Of a stretch of 64,000 nucleotides of DNA, positions 10,674 to 60,269 are shown in pieces (within the stretch, counting starts at the first letter, position 1; every line of letters begins with the position of its first letter). The position numbers were made by a program, and so were the translations under genes. Under the pieces are notes generated by a model that had not been told where the DNA came from, made no database searches, and saw only the letters and a list, made by a program, of their open reading frames with translations. This DNA is from Gadus chalcogrammus (Eukaryota; Chordata; Actinopteri; Gadiformes; Gadidae): contig NC_079427.1 of the NCBI RefSeq assembly GCF_026213295.1, forward strand, positions 33,917,170-33,981,169. The letters are read 5' to 3'.

Positions 10674-11658
10674 GAGACACTTTATTTACCCCAAACTAAC
10701 TTTCATAATCCAGCAGGTTACACAATACAAATAACTCTTAGACAAATACAGACAGCCTATACAGTAGGCTAATACAGCGCCCACCTCAGCAAAAGGTAAA
10801 ATGTAAAAAGAAGATATAAGCTACATTTAAAATACAGATGCTGTAGCCTACATAAAAATACAGATGCCACATGAAATATGAAAATAGAATGCAATGTATA
10901 AATATGCAAAACTAGGATATAATGAGAATACTCGGTTACAGCTGTGTAATGACTATCCAATATTAAATTAGTTGTATGGAAAGATTTTTGTCTATGGAAT
11001 GATCTTGTCACTTTACTGCCACACATTGTGTGTGTCAGTAAAGTGATAGAATATAGGAGGTAGGAGAATCCGTGTATGGTTCGTTCTTTGAATATTCCGA
11101 TTTAAAACAAAATCAGAAAAAACAATTAACAGGATTGTTTTTAGTTTTTTCTGATTTGGTTTTGAAACTGAAAAGGGCAAAAGGAATAAACAAATAAACG
11201 GCATTTGTGTTTCTGTGTTTTGTGTGTTGGTTTTTTAAACCCGAAACAGAAAAACAAAAATAGATACATGCATAGTTATAAGCTACACCAGAAGGCAGAA
11301 CGCAGCGAAGAAAAAAGAGCCAACCACCTTAACCAGCAATATTTAGCCTTAGTTATGGCCGCACTTGAACCTCATGGTGATTTTATTTGTGAACTAGGCT
11401 ATTTGACACTGGAAAGACACACGACACGATCAGTATACCGCTCTAAAGCAATCTAGTGCCCCGAAGTACTCCCTTATGACGGTGAGGAGGTTCTGTGTGG
11501 AGCACAACCTTCAAAGAAGAATTCTAGTATCCGATTTAGTTTCAGATAGTCCACTCGCAGACTAGTCGCCGGCTCCCATGGGAAACAATAAAGCTGGCCA
11601 TTGTAGAATGCGGGAGACTCGATGGAACGTTTGAAACGTCTTTATATGTATTTTTTTT
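10673..11658. other. K1 interior
   Basis: This is AT-rich sequence collinear with K2 14115-15110. It includes a degenerate copy of the K2 HTH-like frame at about 11355-11645, read from an ATG at 11355. It shares the CCGCACTTGAACCT start and GCCCCGAAGTACTC with K2. Frame breaks prevent an intact ORF. Nothing else is recognised. Confidence 0.5.
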
Positions 11659-12640
11659 CATCTCATCTCATCTCATCTTCGTCCGCTTATCCGGGGTCGG
11701 GTCGCGGGGGGGGAGCAGCTCAAGCAGGGGGCTCCAGACTTTCCTTTCCCGGGCCACATTGACCAGCTCTGACGGGGGGATCCCGAGGCGTTCCCAGGCC
11801 AGTGTTGAGATATAATCTCTCCACCTAGCCCTGGGTCTTCCCCGAGGCCCCCCCCCTTCCCACTGGACGTGCCTGAAACACCTCCCAAGGAAGGCGCCCA
11901 GTGGGCATCCTTACCAGATACCCGAACCACCTCAGCTGACTCCTTTCCAAGTAAAGGAGCAGCGGCTCTAATCCGAGTTCCTCACGGATGGCTGAGCTTC
12001 TCAACCTATCGGAGACGCCAGCCACCCTTCTGAGAAAACTCATCTCGGCCGCTTGTACCCACAATCTCGTCCTTTCGGTCATCACCCAACCCTCATGACC
12101 ATAGGTGAGGATAGGAACGAAGATCGACCGGTAGATCGAGAGCTTTGCCTTGCGGCTCAGCTCTCTTTTCGTAACAACGGTGCGGTAAAGCGAACGCAAT
12201 ACCGCCCCCGCTGCTCCGATTCTCCAGCCAATCTCACGCTCCATAGTACCCTCACTCGCGAACAAGACCCCGAGGTACTTGAACTCCTTCACTTGGGCTA
12301 ATGACTAATTTCCTTCCCGGAGTAAGCAATCCACCGGTTTCCTGCTAAGAGTCATGGCCTCAGATTTAGCGGTGCTGATCCTCATCCCAGCCGCTTCACA
12401 CTCGGCCGCCAGCCGATCCAGTGAGTGCTGAAGGTCACAGGCCGATGATGATCCAATGAGGACCACATCTTCTGCAAAAAGCGACGAGATCCTGAGACCA
12501 CCGAACTGCAACCCCTCCCCACCACGACTACGCCTCGATATCCTGTCCATGTATATCACAAACAGGATTGGTGACAAGGCGCAGCCCTGGCGGAGACCAG
12601 CACCCACTGAGAACGAAACTGACTGGCTGCCGAGGACGCA
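11659..12640 (-). mobile_element. Rex3 (RTE) LINE, 5'-truncated
   Basis: This is the 3' part of a Rex3 reverse transcriptase on the - strand. The + strand begins with the (TCATC)n tail typical of Rex3. ORF 12305-12607 has GLRQGCALSPILFVIYMDRI and FAEDVVLIGSS (the catalytic box, here AEDV rather than ADD). ORF 11825-12292 has VKEFKYLGVLFASEG, RSIFVPILTYGHEGWV and SQLRWFGYLVRMP. The flanks share ATGTATTTTT, and K2 (15097-15110) shows the unoccupied site. Confidence 0.92.
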
Positions 12641-12667
12641 AATGTATTTTTATTTATTTTTTAAAAC

Positions 12668-12735
12668 AACCTCTTGCCTACAGAGCAAGCGTCTCTATCG
12701 ATTGGGCCACGGCCACGGTGACCACACTGTTGTAA
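12668..12735 (-). repeat. tRNA-Arg-like sequence in right TIR of K1
   Basis: The inverted counterpart of the 1621-1680 module reads, on the - strand, GTGGCCCAATCGATAGAGAC, with a good anticodon-stem pair CTTGC/GCAAG around TCTGTAG. The T-arm half is replaced by an A/T run, so the copy is truncated. Confidence 0.4.
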
Positions 12736-13442
12736 CTGGATTTACTAATATATATCTATATGACGCTACAACTAACAACAAATGAGAGGAGAACTCCTCA
12801 AAGCAGATCTGTGCTGGCTGAACTGATTTGGTCTGCTTTCCCTTGTTCAGCGATTGGGCTCAAACACTTCAAATGCATTGGCTGAGAGAAAAGAAGGGCG
12901 GAGATTATTAGCATACTAAAGAAACGCCGTATTTTACGGCGTTGTGATGTGCACAAAAGCGCCGTATTTTACGCGTGGTTTGATGTTCAAAACGGCGCTT
13001 TTTTGCGTAAAGTACAGCGTTTTTCTACATTTTACGGCGTTCTTTACGGCGTAATGAAGGTGATACACGTCTAAATTATGCCGTTTTCTGGCGGGGATGG
13101 CTTGCCATAGAAAAACGCCATATTTTACACCGTCATGCGCAAAAAAGCGCCGCTTTTTACGCCGCAATTAAGCCTTTCAAGAGCGCGCGTAAAAAGCGCC
13201 GTTTTGAACATCAAACCGCACGTAAAATACGGCGCTTTTGTGCACATCACAACGCCGTAAAATACGGCGTTTCTCTAGTATGCTAATAATCTCCGCCCTT
13301 CTTTTCTCTCAGCCAATGCATTTGAAGTGTTTGCGCCCAATCGCTGAACAAGACAAGCAGACCAAATCAGTTCAGCACAGATCTCTCACATGGCGTTAAT
13401 TGTAGCGTGATATTAGTAAATGCAGTTTGAACGTTGTGATGA

Positions 13443-13503
13443 CCGTGGTCCAATCGATAGAGACGCTTGCTATGGAGGCAAGAGGTTGTCGGATCTAATC
13501 CAT
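13443..13503 (+). repeat. tRNA-Arg-like sequence in left TIR of K2
   Basis: It has the same layout as at 1621-1680. The anticodon stem here reads CTTGC...GCAAG, better than in K1, but the B-box region is degraded to GGATCTAATCC. Confidence 0.4.
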
Positions 13504-13682
13504 TTATTGTCAGATTTGTGCTTTTGTCAGATGGTCACGCTTTTATGATCGCAATGCTTTTTAGTCCGCAAGCCAGACCTCCTGTGTTATAAGTTCCAAA
13601 TTCAGTGCCTTTTTAGTCAGCCAGCCAGATCATCTAGGTGTCTTGTTACACGCTTTATAAGTTAATTATATTTAAATTATTA

Positions 13683-13850
13683 CAACCATGGAGCCTTTAT
13701 TTTCGCGGAGTTATCGTAACATCCTCTTTTGTTCAATCGATATAAATACACAGTGGAAAGGAGTGAGAGGGAGCCATAGAGAGAGACACTGATGAACTTG
13801 GGAGCCATGCTCTAACAACGTTCAGTGGCTTGTAACAGTCTACTGAGTCT
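13683..13850 (+). repeat. Block J copy 2
   Basis: This begins CAACCATGGAGCC directly after AAATTATTA, the uninterrupted version of the site that the gypsy element occupies in K1. Confidence 0.75.
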
Positions 13851-14816
13851 GACACGGTGCTTTTAAATGGGCTCTGTAGGAGGGGGAGACGCAGGAATGT
13901 TGTTGGATTCAACTATTTGTGCATGGAAGCAAAAAAAAATCTCCCCATCAAGGCCAACAGCAGAGTAGCCTACGAAAAGAATAGACTGATATGAATGCTT
14001 CAAATATTAAAACCCGATTGATTAGGCCTATAGGCCGACATAATATCAGTCCTAATCCTGAACGCACCGTGCGTACATTTTTCACGGCATTTTTCCCCAG
14101 ACAGACAGACAGACACTTTATTTAGCTACCCCAAACTAACTTTCATAATCCAGCAGGTTACACAATACAAATAACTCTTACACAAATACAGACAAAGCCT
14201 AATACAGCGCCCAAAAGGTAAAATGTAAAAAGAAGATATAAGCTACATTTAAAATACAGATGCTAAAAATACAGATGCCACATGAAATATGAAAATAGGA
14301 TACAATGTATAAATATGCAAAAATAGGATATAACTAGGCTATAATGAGAATACTTGGTTAACTTACATCTGTGAAATGACTATCCTCCTAAATTAAATTA
14401 GTTAGATGGAAAGAATTGTGTCTATGGAATGATCCTGGAATGATCCTTTACTGCCACACATTGTTTGTGTCAGTAAAGTGATGAGGTAGGAGAATCTGTG
14501 TATGGTTCGTTCTTTGAATATTCCGATTTATAACAAAATCAGAAAAAACTATTAACAGGATTGTTGTTTGGTTTTTCTGATTTGGTTTTGAAACTGAAAA
14601 AGGGCAAAAGGAATAAACAAATAAACGGCATTTGATTTTGTGTTTGTGTGTTTTGTGTGTTGGTTTTTAAAACCCGAAACAGAAAAACAAATAGGGCCTA
14701 CAAAAAATAGATACATTTATAGTTATAGGCTACACCAGAAGGCAGAACGCAGCGAAGAAAAAAGAGCCAACCACCTCAACCAGCAATAGACTGTCTAATT
14801 AAATTTAGCCTGAGTT

Positions 14817-15110
14817 ATGGCCGCACTTGAACCTTATGGTGATTTTATTCGTGAACTATTTGACACTGGAAAGACACGACGCGATCAGTACCGCTCTAAA
14901 GCAATCTGGTGCCCCGAAGTACTCCGTTATGAAGGTGAGGAGGTTCCGTGTGGAGCACAACCTTCGAAGAAGAAATCTAGTTTCCGATTTAGTTTCAGAT
15001 CGTCCACTCGCAGACTAAGTCGCCGGCTCCCATGGGAAACAATAAAGCTGGCCATTGTAGAATGCGAGAGACTAGATGGAACGTTTGAAACGTCTTTATA
15101 TGTATTATTA
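14817..15110 (+). pseudogene. Short K-family ORF with possible HTH, function unknown
   Basis: An ATG-started frame begins MAALEPYGDFIRELFDTGK and runs on to 15191 into the TIR. In the +1 frame, from about 14880 to 15018, a second reading gives AISTALKQSGAPKYSVMKV followed by RRFRVEHNLRR. The sense frame probably passes from ELFDTGKT into this second reading through a frameshift. That reading resembles the small N-terminal helix-turn-helix segments of fish transposon-encoded proteins. K1 carries a degenerate version. I cannot assign a family; catalytic motifs are absent. Confidence 0.35.
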
Positions 15111-15263
15111 TTATTTATTTTTAAACAACCTCTTGCCTACAGAGCAAGCGTCTCTATCGATTGGGCCACGGCCACGGTGACCACACTGTAGGAACTGGAT
15201 TTACTAATATATATCTATATGACGCTACAACTAACAACAAATGAGAGGAGAACTCCTCAAAGC

Positions 15264-16442
15264 AGTGCCCTATACCACGAAGCTCGCTGAACATACCCAG
15301 GCTTTCTTGGGAAAACCTGGCTCGACAGAGCCGCAACTCGCAATCAGAGTTAAATGGTACCACGAAGCTCACTTTAGATTAAATTAGTTGAACCAGGTTT
15401 TCCGCTTTAGGTTCAGTGCGCGTTCACGTGAAAGGGGCGTTTTTTGCGTCATTTTTCTCACCTTTACGATAGATCAAGCAGTCTATATGCGTATAAGTGA
15501 AAATATTCTGCATATTGTCTGTAAAATAACTATGCCAAATGCAGAATTGTTCGCCATTAATCCAAATAGAATGATGATGATTTAAAAATGCATAAGCAAC
15601 GTCCATCCTGCCTTATTCTATCATTTAGGGAATTCACTTTAAATACACCCTATTTAAGAAATGTATGGCATGTTTTCGACCGCTGAGAGGTAGCGGCACT
15701 AGCGTGATGGATTGGTATAGACCCGAACGCCAGCGACCGGGGTTCAATTTCGCCGGTCTATCATCATGCATTTTACCCCCATAGATTTGGTGCCAGCACG
15801 GCCTTGAAAATATGGGTTCAAGTTCGAAATAAGCACAAAAATATAATTCCATAAGCTTTAGTGAATTAGGACTTTTTAAGCTTCACATCAATTTGCATCA
15901 CTTGGGAGTCGAACCCCCCGCGCAGAAATTCAAGACTGACGCGCTACCTCCACTCTAGCACACTGTCACGGAGACACAATGCGCAACAGTAATCATTGTC
16001 TACATAAGGTCCAAAAGGACGATCAAATAACGAACACCCTCTGATGAGAATCTGTATCTCTCATGAAGAACCCCAATTTCGTTGTTAGCACAATGACAAT
16101 AAAGTCTGAAATCTGAATATCGTCAGACAATGCCAAGGGATCGATTCTGTCCCGTAAAACCCTCTGTCTCCGGAGAGACGCCTGTACGAAAAGTGCGCCG
16201 GGGTCCACGGGAACACCCACAAATGGTGACGCCATTGTCAGAGGAGGGGCTAGGAAGCTGCGCACGCCGATTTAAGTAGCCGATCTCCGGCTAGATTAAG
16301 CTGAAAAACTGCTCCCGACCAGGTTTGGTTGCGAGCATAAGTCACCATGGTGATACAGCGACGCTAAAAGAGATCGACTTTCGTGGTACAACTAACCCAG
16401 GCTTGGAGCTCAACATACCTCGCTAACCCTCTAAGCGAGCTT
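15264..16442. mobile_element. TIR element inserted in K2 (TACCACGAAGCTCGCT ends)
   Basis: The K2 right TIR is interrupted between CTCCTCAAAGCA and GTCTGCTTGTC, which are close together in K1 (12800-12840). The inserted 1.2 kb has inverted, diverged ends sharing TACCACGAA and AACATACC...CCAGG motifs. Inside are two tRNA-like stretches (about 15685-15765 + and 15900-15965 -) and short ORFs without recognisable products. The family is not identified. Confidence 0.55.
15900..15965 (-). repeat. tRNA-like sequence
   Basis: On the - strand, GAGGTAGCGCGTCAGTCTTG resembles D and anticodon arms, and GGGGGTTCGACTCCC is a good B-box and T arm. The anticodon 3' stem is poor (TTTCTGCGC). It is likely a tRNA-derived SINE head or relic rather than an active gene. 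Confidence 0.4.
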
Positions 16443-16796
16443 CGGTCTGCTTGTCTTGTTCAGCGATTGGGCGCAAACACTTCAAATGCATTGGCTGAGA
16501 GAAAAGAAGGGCAGAGATTATTAGCATACCAGAGAGACGCCGTATTTTACGGCGTTGTGATGTGCACAAAAGCGCTGTATTTTACGCACGGTTTGATGTT
16601 CAAAACGGCGCTTTTTACGCGCGCTCTTGAAAGGCTTAATTGCGGCGTAAAAAGCGGCGCTTTTTTGCGCATGACGGCGTAAAATACAGCGTTTTTCTAT
16701 ACTTTCATACGGCGTTTTTTACGGCGTAATGAAGGTGATACGCGTCTAAATGATGCCGTTTTCTGGTGGGGATGGCTTGCCATATGAAACGGCGAG

Positions 16797-16925
16797 ATCG
16801 AGCACGCATCAAGAACACTTCCGGGTTTTACGACAGTGCTCGCTTGATGCGTACTTCGAATTGGAACAGTGCTCGGGCAACGACTGATGACGTTTCACGA
16901 ATCCACGAGCACCCAAGCACGCACG
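16797..16925 (+). repeat. Orphan copy of the central part of the 673-1066 foldback
   Basis: The segment from GAGATCGAGCACGCATC to ACGAGCACCCAAGCACGCAC matches 795-935 closely but lacks the arms. It abuts the right end of K2. A perfect hairpin CACGCGGTGAATTAT/ATAATTCACCGCGTG follows at 16921-16955. Confidence 0.75.
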
Positions 16926-16955
16926 CGGTGAATTATATTTGATAATTCACCGCGT

Positions 16956-17361
16956 GAGATTACTGCGTGTAATAATCCATAATAATGTAAGGTTTAGAAG
17001 TTAAATATTTGAAAGTTGTAGAATTAATTAATATAATTTTTATTGGAGTTAATTTGCTAGAAATTTACTTATAATGTTTAGTCAGTTAATCATTTACATA
17101 TTTATGTTACACAATTATTACTTACATGTTTACATGTTTACATATTTAAAACAGTCAGGATATTCTGTTGAATCTGCCTCTTTGATTCACTCACGTTTAC
17201 CTCAGTCTAAATTCTAGCTTCTGATTGGTTAGTTCAGTCACGTGATGGGTCCGAACAAGGAAGTGTTTGAAAATAGATTAACGGCGATATTATTTTTATC
17301 GCGCGATAAAAGTTTTGCGTTAACGCAGCCGTTAACGCCGATAACGGCCCATCACTATTGG

Positions 17362-17395
<34 letters not shown>

Positions 17396-17756
17396 ATAAT
17401 TCATATATATATATATATACACACACACATACACATATACCTATCTGCACATGCATAAATATTTTCAAACATATACACATATACACGCATACATAAACAC
17501 ACAATCATGCATATGAATGCACATACACATACACAGCAGGCAATTTTGTACAGCCTAATGGCTGCCGGCATGAAGGAGAACTTGAAGCGCTCTATCTTGC
17601 ACCTGGGGAATTTACATGATTTTTATACAGTGACATCATTGGTCAAATGTTACCTCCTGTGGTTTTTGAGGTGTAGTCATTGGTCAGATTTATCTTTCTG
17701 CGGTGTGTCTAGGGGCAGTCATTTGTCAGATTTAACTTCCTATGGTGTGTCTCCAG
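16956..17756. other. AT-rich spacer with (TA)n/(AC)n and a small MITE piece
   Basis: 17283-17350 has the TTAACGCCGTTAACG-type palindromes seen in the MITE at 33086-33550 and is probably a relic of that group. 17366-17420 is a (TA)n array followed by imperfect (CA)n to about 17510. No exon was recognised upstream of 17757. Confidence 0.5.
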
Positions 17757-54939
<37,183 letters not shown>

Positions 54940-56150
54940 GAGGAATACCTTATGGCTGTCGCACTCCGGCGAGCCGTCCACTGGCATGCAACCATATATC
55001 AGTTCTGAAACATCATTTTTAACGTGAGCGCTCAGACCCGAAGCTCATTCCAGCTCTGCTCAAAAGCTTGTTGCACCGTGCGGCGCCATGAAACACAGAA
55101 CAAGCCCTAGAATCAAACCAAACGGCGTGTTTTGTCCTTTCTACGAAGCAGTGGTCCGTGGCTCGTCTGGTGAGCCACCAGCTTTAACTCAGACAGAGAT
55201 AGTCAGTTCACCTTTTCGCTAACATATGCAAGAAAAACTCCACACACACACACACAGCACAATAACTGCTTTTAAAGTGAGGAGTTCACATGCAGTGAGG
55301 TGAAGCCGTACATAGAGACTGGGGGCTTACGCTAACGTTACGCCAGAGGTTGGAAGCTGCAGATGCATGGTTCAGAAACCAAACACAAACTGCAGTATTT
55401 GACACTTGTGACTCAAGCCATGTTTCCACCAAAACGACCCATTACTTTTGGTCCCAGGAACTGCCTTTCAGGGAACTGGAAGGTTCTTTCGGCCCCTTGA
55501 ATGAAGACTCTCTTAAGTTAGGAAGATTAAGCTCCTTAACATCAGATATATAACGACAAGGACATGACAAATTAAGTAACTTAACATCAGGTATATAAGG
55601 ACAAGGACATGAACAATTATTTCCCTTTACATCAGGTATATAACGAATAAAGGACATTACAAAGCGAGAAATAATGAGAGAAAAATCATTGCATCATCGG
55701 TTACGACGTGAATATGCAGCATTTTCCAGAGTTGAACTGGACGGACCCTGAAGCTCATACAGCCAGAGTGTGTGTTGAGTGTAGAGTGCATGCTCCTGTG
55801 GGTTTAGCCGATGATCATAGAGCTAGTTTTAAATCCAGTTTGCAGGACAAGGGGGACTATGACCAATAGCGTTAGTGCGTTCTGTTATTCATCCAAATTT
55901 TGGAGTCAAATCTTTTTTTAGGTTGATTCCCTGCTCAATAACTAAAAGTAGAGTATTCCTCTTTCGGAGGACTGTAGCGATACAAATGCCCATCTTCATT
56001 TTATTGAATGAAACGCACGTAACAGATAATTATAGGTCTATGATGGTAGTTTACCACTCGGGATAATCAATACATATAACAGATATTGATAACTATAGGT
56101 CTATGATGGTAATTTACCACTATGAATTAAATTACCACTACTACAGATTT
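54940..56150. other. 3' flank with a short tandem repeat
   Basis: This probably includes the mpp4 3' UTR; no polyadenylation signal is certain, and an AATAAA at about 55646 lies inside repeats. 55534-55665 has three ~45-bp units with TTAACATCAG.TATATAA and GGACAAGGACATGA. No other gene was seen. Confidence 0.5.
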
Positions 56151-56154
56151 TTTA

Positions 56155-56285
56155 CATTTTAGGGCATCTAGCAGACGCTTTTATCCAAAGCGACTTACAT
56201 CACATTGAAACACCAACGGCAGAGTCAACCATGCAAGGCGACAGCCAGCACGTGTAAAGTGTCTTGCTCAGGGACACATCAACAC
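56155..56285 (-). mobile_element. SINE-like tail
   Basis: GGGCATCTAGCAGACGCTTT followed by TATCCAAAGCGACTTACA is the inverse of the tail at 51755-51800 and is a frequent fish repeat motif. The adjoining GTCTTGCTCAGGGACACATC is also typical of it. Confidence 0.7.
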
Positions 56286-56298
56286 TCTAACACCGACT

Positions 56299-56398
<100 letters not shown>

Positions 56399-56399
56399 T

Positions 56400-57419
56400 C
56401 AGCTCGCTCATTTCATTTCTCCCCCATTTATACTTCTTTCCCTTAACCTCCTCCTATCCACGTCAGCGCTAACGTCAACGCTAGCGTCACCGCTGCCTGA
56501 ACGTCGTAAAAGTTGACAAATTTGGCGGTAAAAAACACCCAATCTGGCAAGACTGTCTGCATGGCCCCCGCGCTCTAATCTCAGCATAAATCACTGAGAC
56601 CAACTGAAAACGAAGCCGATATGGAACTTAAACTGTGATTCTGAAAAAAGTAGATTATTATATTATTATTAAGATTATCGGAATTTGGTTTTCCGATTAA
56701 TGAAGAGTTTACCACTATGGATGATCATTACAGATATATAAACAATCAGAGTTCCTAGAGTGCTACCCCCCCCCGAGCAGGGACCTTTTGAGGGGTAAAA
56801 TAATGTCCCTGGAACTTAATTGAAGATTCCTGTGATGGAAATTTACAAACGTTGCACATTTTCAAGTAAGCAATTCCTGTCCATTTCATGTCCAACTCAT
56901 CGGTTTAGATTGTATTCAGGAGCATCAGGACATAAGCTAAGGCCTACTGATACGGCCGAACAATAGCCACACGAGTGTCCGGTTCCCGTGGTGCCACCTT
57001 TCCGCCCAACCGGAGAGCACTTCCAACCAAGTGTCATTAAAGTACCGTTGAATACTCTTGCTCTACCACAAATTAGAATGCACACGGAATTGCATCAGGA
57101 ATTCAAGCTTTGTTGAAAATAGATGTCCAGGGGACAAAGCAACTGTCTCTGGGACCACAGACAGTGGTGTACTGGCCGCTGGGCTTACTGGGACAGATCT
57201 CGCTGGGCCACAGCATCGTCAGCCCTGTTCCAGGAATGCCTTAAGCATTTTGACTGAAATATTGCAGCAGTGAGACAGCGGACGAAAGCAATGAATGATC
57301 ACAATCATGGCATCAGAGTTTTTGTAATTTATTTTGAGTAGAACAAAGAAATAATGACAGTGTCATTTGAGGCTGCAGTATGCGTTTGTTTTTCACTGCA
57401 TGCATCTTATACTGGTGGT
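56400..57419. other. Spacer; short copy of mpp4 intronic sequence
   Basis: 56397-56450 (TATCAGCTCGCTCATTTCAT) repeats 54552-54605 of the last mpp4 intron, where it also follows a (CA)n array. This indicates a local duplication. The rest has no recognised feature. Confidence 0.55.
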
Positions 57420-58760
57420 CAAACAGTGGGTTCACATGTTAGGTTAAGAAAATTGAATAATTGGGTTAGTCCGACTATGATTGGATTATTAAAATGCATG
57501 TAAACACCTAAATCTGACGAAAATCAAGTTGTGTTTCTCATAGTCGGATTCAAACCCCTAGATTATTCGATTGATAGTTGCATTAATCGGGCATGTATAC
57601 ACTCAATCGGATTGGAATCGGATTTTGCGTTCTGCGCATGCTCGAGATTTTTTCCAGGGGCCATGAGCCGTAATTAGAAGGAGACGATAGTCGTCTTGTT
57701 GTCGACTAACGGCGAGAAACGGCGATTTATCTAAAAAAGGAAGCCCGGGTCGTGCAAATGTAGTTACCCCCTATAAAAAGAGTATCCCCGGCCGCAGGAG
57801 CGCGCATGTATTCATTGCAGATGGAAGTACACAATACGCTTCGATTCCACCCCGTTCACCTAAGGCTAAATTAAAAGTACATTTTTTTCTAAATGTTGGT
57901 CATCAACAAGGTTGTAATGTAGTAACTTCGGGCACATCTGTCAAAACAATTGTTTTTTCTTCCGACAAGTTTACGATCTTTATTTATCGCGCCGTGACCA
58001 AACTGACGGGCATATTCCCAGTTATTATGTATCTTAAAGACTGTGTCTGGTTCTCCGACTCTCTGGTACCTTCAACAATAAGTTAAGACTCGTGGTGGGG
58101 GTTATCTCGGCCATGGTTGAGAAGAATTGGGGGAAAGGAACTTTGGCTTGGACTCTCAGAAGTCCCGAATTAACTGTGACGTGGAGGAGAAAGGGATTGT
58201 TGTTGTTGTATTCGGACTCCGCCGGAGCTCCACCACCACAGGAGCTGCTCCGCCGCCGTAGGAACTCTGCAGTTGGCGCAGGAGCTCCGCCACTAGACTC
58301 CCTGCCAGGCAGACACATGGCCGACAACGTTGAAATGTGTTAATAGACAAGAGAAAAGTAATTTTGTTTGTTATTGTGGATTCAGATCTTAGATTATTGG
58401 AGGGGATCCACAAAAGCCTATATGATCGGAACAAGGAGATGTGGGAGCGGAGGGTTTATTTTTGGAAATTTTTCGGGTTATTGAGAGGTCGCAACAATGG
58501 AGCGTCGGAGAATATCATGGACCCGAACAGTTTGTTGTTGCTGGTGACATAAAGAGCTCAGCCGGTGGCTCTATTACCCCTAGTTGAAATGGGTACAGCG
58601 CCACCTATCGTACCGGGGTATGACATGCTTCAGCCAATGAATCGATTATCTCACCGCCGTGTATACTCTGACAATTGAAGTTGTCCGATTGAGGAGCATA
58701 GTCAAACTAAGGCTTGAATCGGTTTAAGCTGTTCATGTTAACATACTGAATGAGAGGCCC
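57420..58760. mobile_element. Probable degraded DNA element, family unknown
   Basis: The left side has GTCCGACTATGATTGGATTA and ACTCAATCGGATTGGAATCG. The right side has TTGTCCGATTGAGGAGCATA and AAGGCTTGAATCGG. These suggest inverted, diverged ends. The interior has a GC-rich repeat of GGAGCTCCGCC motifs (58218-58300) and a 71-codon frame at 58337-58552 with no recognised family. Confidence 0.35.
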
Positions 58761-60269
58761 AGTGGTTGACATTATATGTAAACACAATATGTAAAGCACA
58801 AATATGTGTGCGTGTCAATGTTTATTCTTACCCAGCTCCCCCCTCCTCTGTTTCTCTCTCTTAATCCCATGACAGATGGTGTCTGATATGTTTTAAGTGA
58901 CGGATTAAGGCCTGGCCTGGTGACCTCCAAACTCCTCCTCCTCCCCCACCTCCTCTTTTCTAGCCATTACGGCACTGGTTTATCAGCCCAGGATTCTGGG
59001 AGACAATTTGCAGGCGTTGTATCCTTGCATTCCGATAAGCATTTTGACGCGAGTTATTGAGATACAATAACAAACAGGGAAGAGGTGAGAACTGTCAGAA
59101 ATACTGAAATATATTTAAAATTGAGTGCTGTAAACAGTAAAGACAGCAAAAAATGCTTTTACTCAAGTATCGACAGGCTCTTACATGTTCATTCCTCACA
59201 CGGGCCGCTCTAAAGCAGTAGGCGTTGTATGTACTGAGACCGTTGCGATGGTGATTGTGGACCATGGTCTGCTCCACATACAGCTGGGAGGCAGAGTTCT
59301 CCACCATGAACTACTAGTAGTGTTGCAGACTCACCATGAGGCGCCCCTACACACCCTTCCCGGTGTGAGTACCAGATGTGTTCGGCTTCCAGATCGGCTC
59401 GGGGTCCTGCGCTTACAGATGACGTATCGACACTTGACGTATCGACACAAGCCAACGGACAAACCCGGAAGGGTTGTCTATAAATGGTGCTCAATCAGTT
59501 TTGGTTTTGATTTCATTGAACGGAGCCCGTTTTCTCACAAAGCCATTGGAAACATGTTTAAAAGCACTGATGAATGCATATTTTTATTTTCACATATGTT
59601 AAAGTAAGGATTGGTATTGTTAAAGTTAGATATTAAGACAGTATTTTCTAGTTTCTATTAACTGAAAATGAAGAACTTGGACAGTCATATGATTGATGAG
59701 ATTTTATTTGCTCATACAAAACCGAATAAATAAGACAATACATTGATACAACTGAGGAACAGCTCAATGTAAATCCATAAAAAACGGCATGTTTAGATCC
59801 CATGGTGAATTGAGGATGAATTCATGAATGTGTTCATATTAGATATTCATCCTATTCCTTGAAAATAGATTTTTTTTTTTTATGATTTTCCAGATGTTCA
59901 ATGAATTGTAACCTTGCCTATACAACTAATAACAATAAAAAATGTAACATTTTCCTCTTTTCCACTAGGGTTATCTTTGCTCTATAATTTAACAAACATC
60001 TGTAAAATAATAAAAATTTCAAGGTAGGCCTATAAGAATGTATATAATGTGTTATCACATTCATGAATATATCCTCAATTGGCCGCGGGATCAAAACATG
60101 ATGTTTTCATGGATTTACATTGAGCTGTATGTGTGTATGTGAATTGCAGTGTATGTGTTTGGATACACACACGAGCACACACACTGACATATGTATATTA
60201 TTACTTCTTTTTTTTCATGATGCCTGCAGTGGCGATATCACACAGGTGTATTCCCACAGGCTCTGAAAA
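58761..60269. other. Spacer; inverted 40-bp segment at 59360
   Basis: AT-rich DNA with a 140-codon frame (59185-59607) of unknown nature. CCGGTGTGAGTACCAGATGT at 59360 has its inverse at 61109-61128. No gene can be supported. Confidence 0.4.

Larger units (their letters stand above)
13099..16790 (+). mobile_element. K2: second, tandem copy of the K element
   Basis: The element comprises 13099-15263 and 16443-16790, about 2.5 kb without the insertion at 15264-16442. The left TIR (13100-13530) and right TIR (about 15120-15263 plus 16443-16790) carry the same palindromic CGCCGTA-TACGGCG motifs, the TATGCTAATAATCTCCGCCC block and tRNA-like modules. Both right TIRs end near GATGGCTTGCCATA. It lacks the gypsy and Rex3 insertions of K1 and so records the pre-insertion sequence. 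Its head-to-tail position next to K1 suggests tandem duplication or insertion into the same spot. Confidence 0.65.

Noticed and set aside
15685..15765. Second tRNA candidate
   Set aside because: Only a GGGGTTCAATTTCG B-box-like piece is convincing; the stems do not fold into a cloverleaf.
58034..58552. Gene in the GC-rich segment
   Set aside because: Open frames on both strands follow a short GGAGCTCC-type repeat; no recognised domain.
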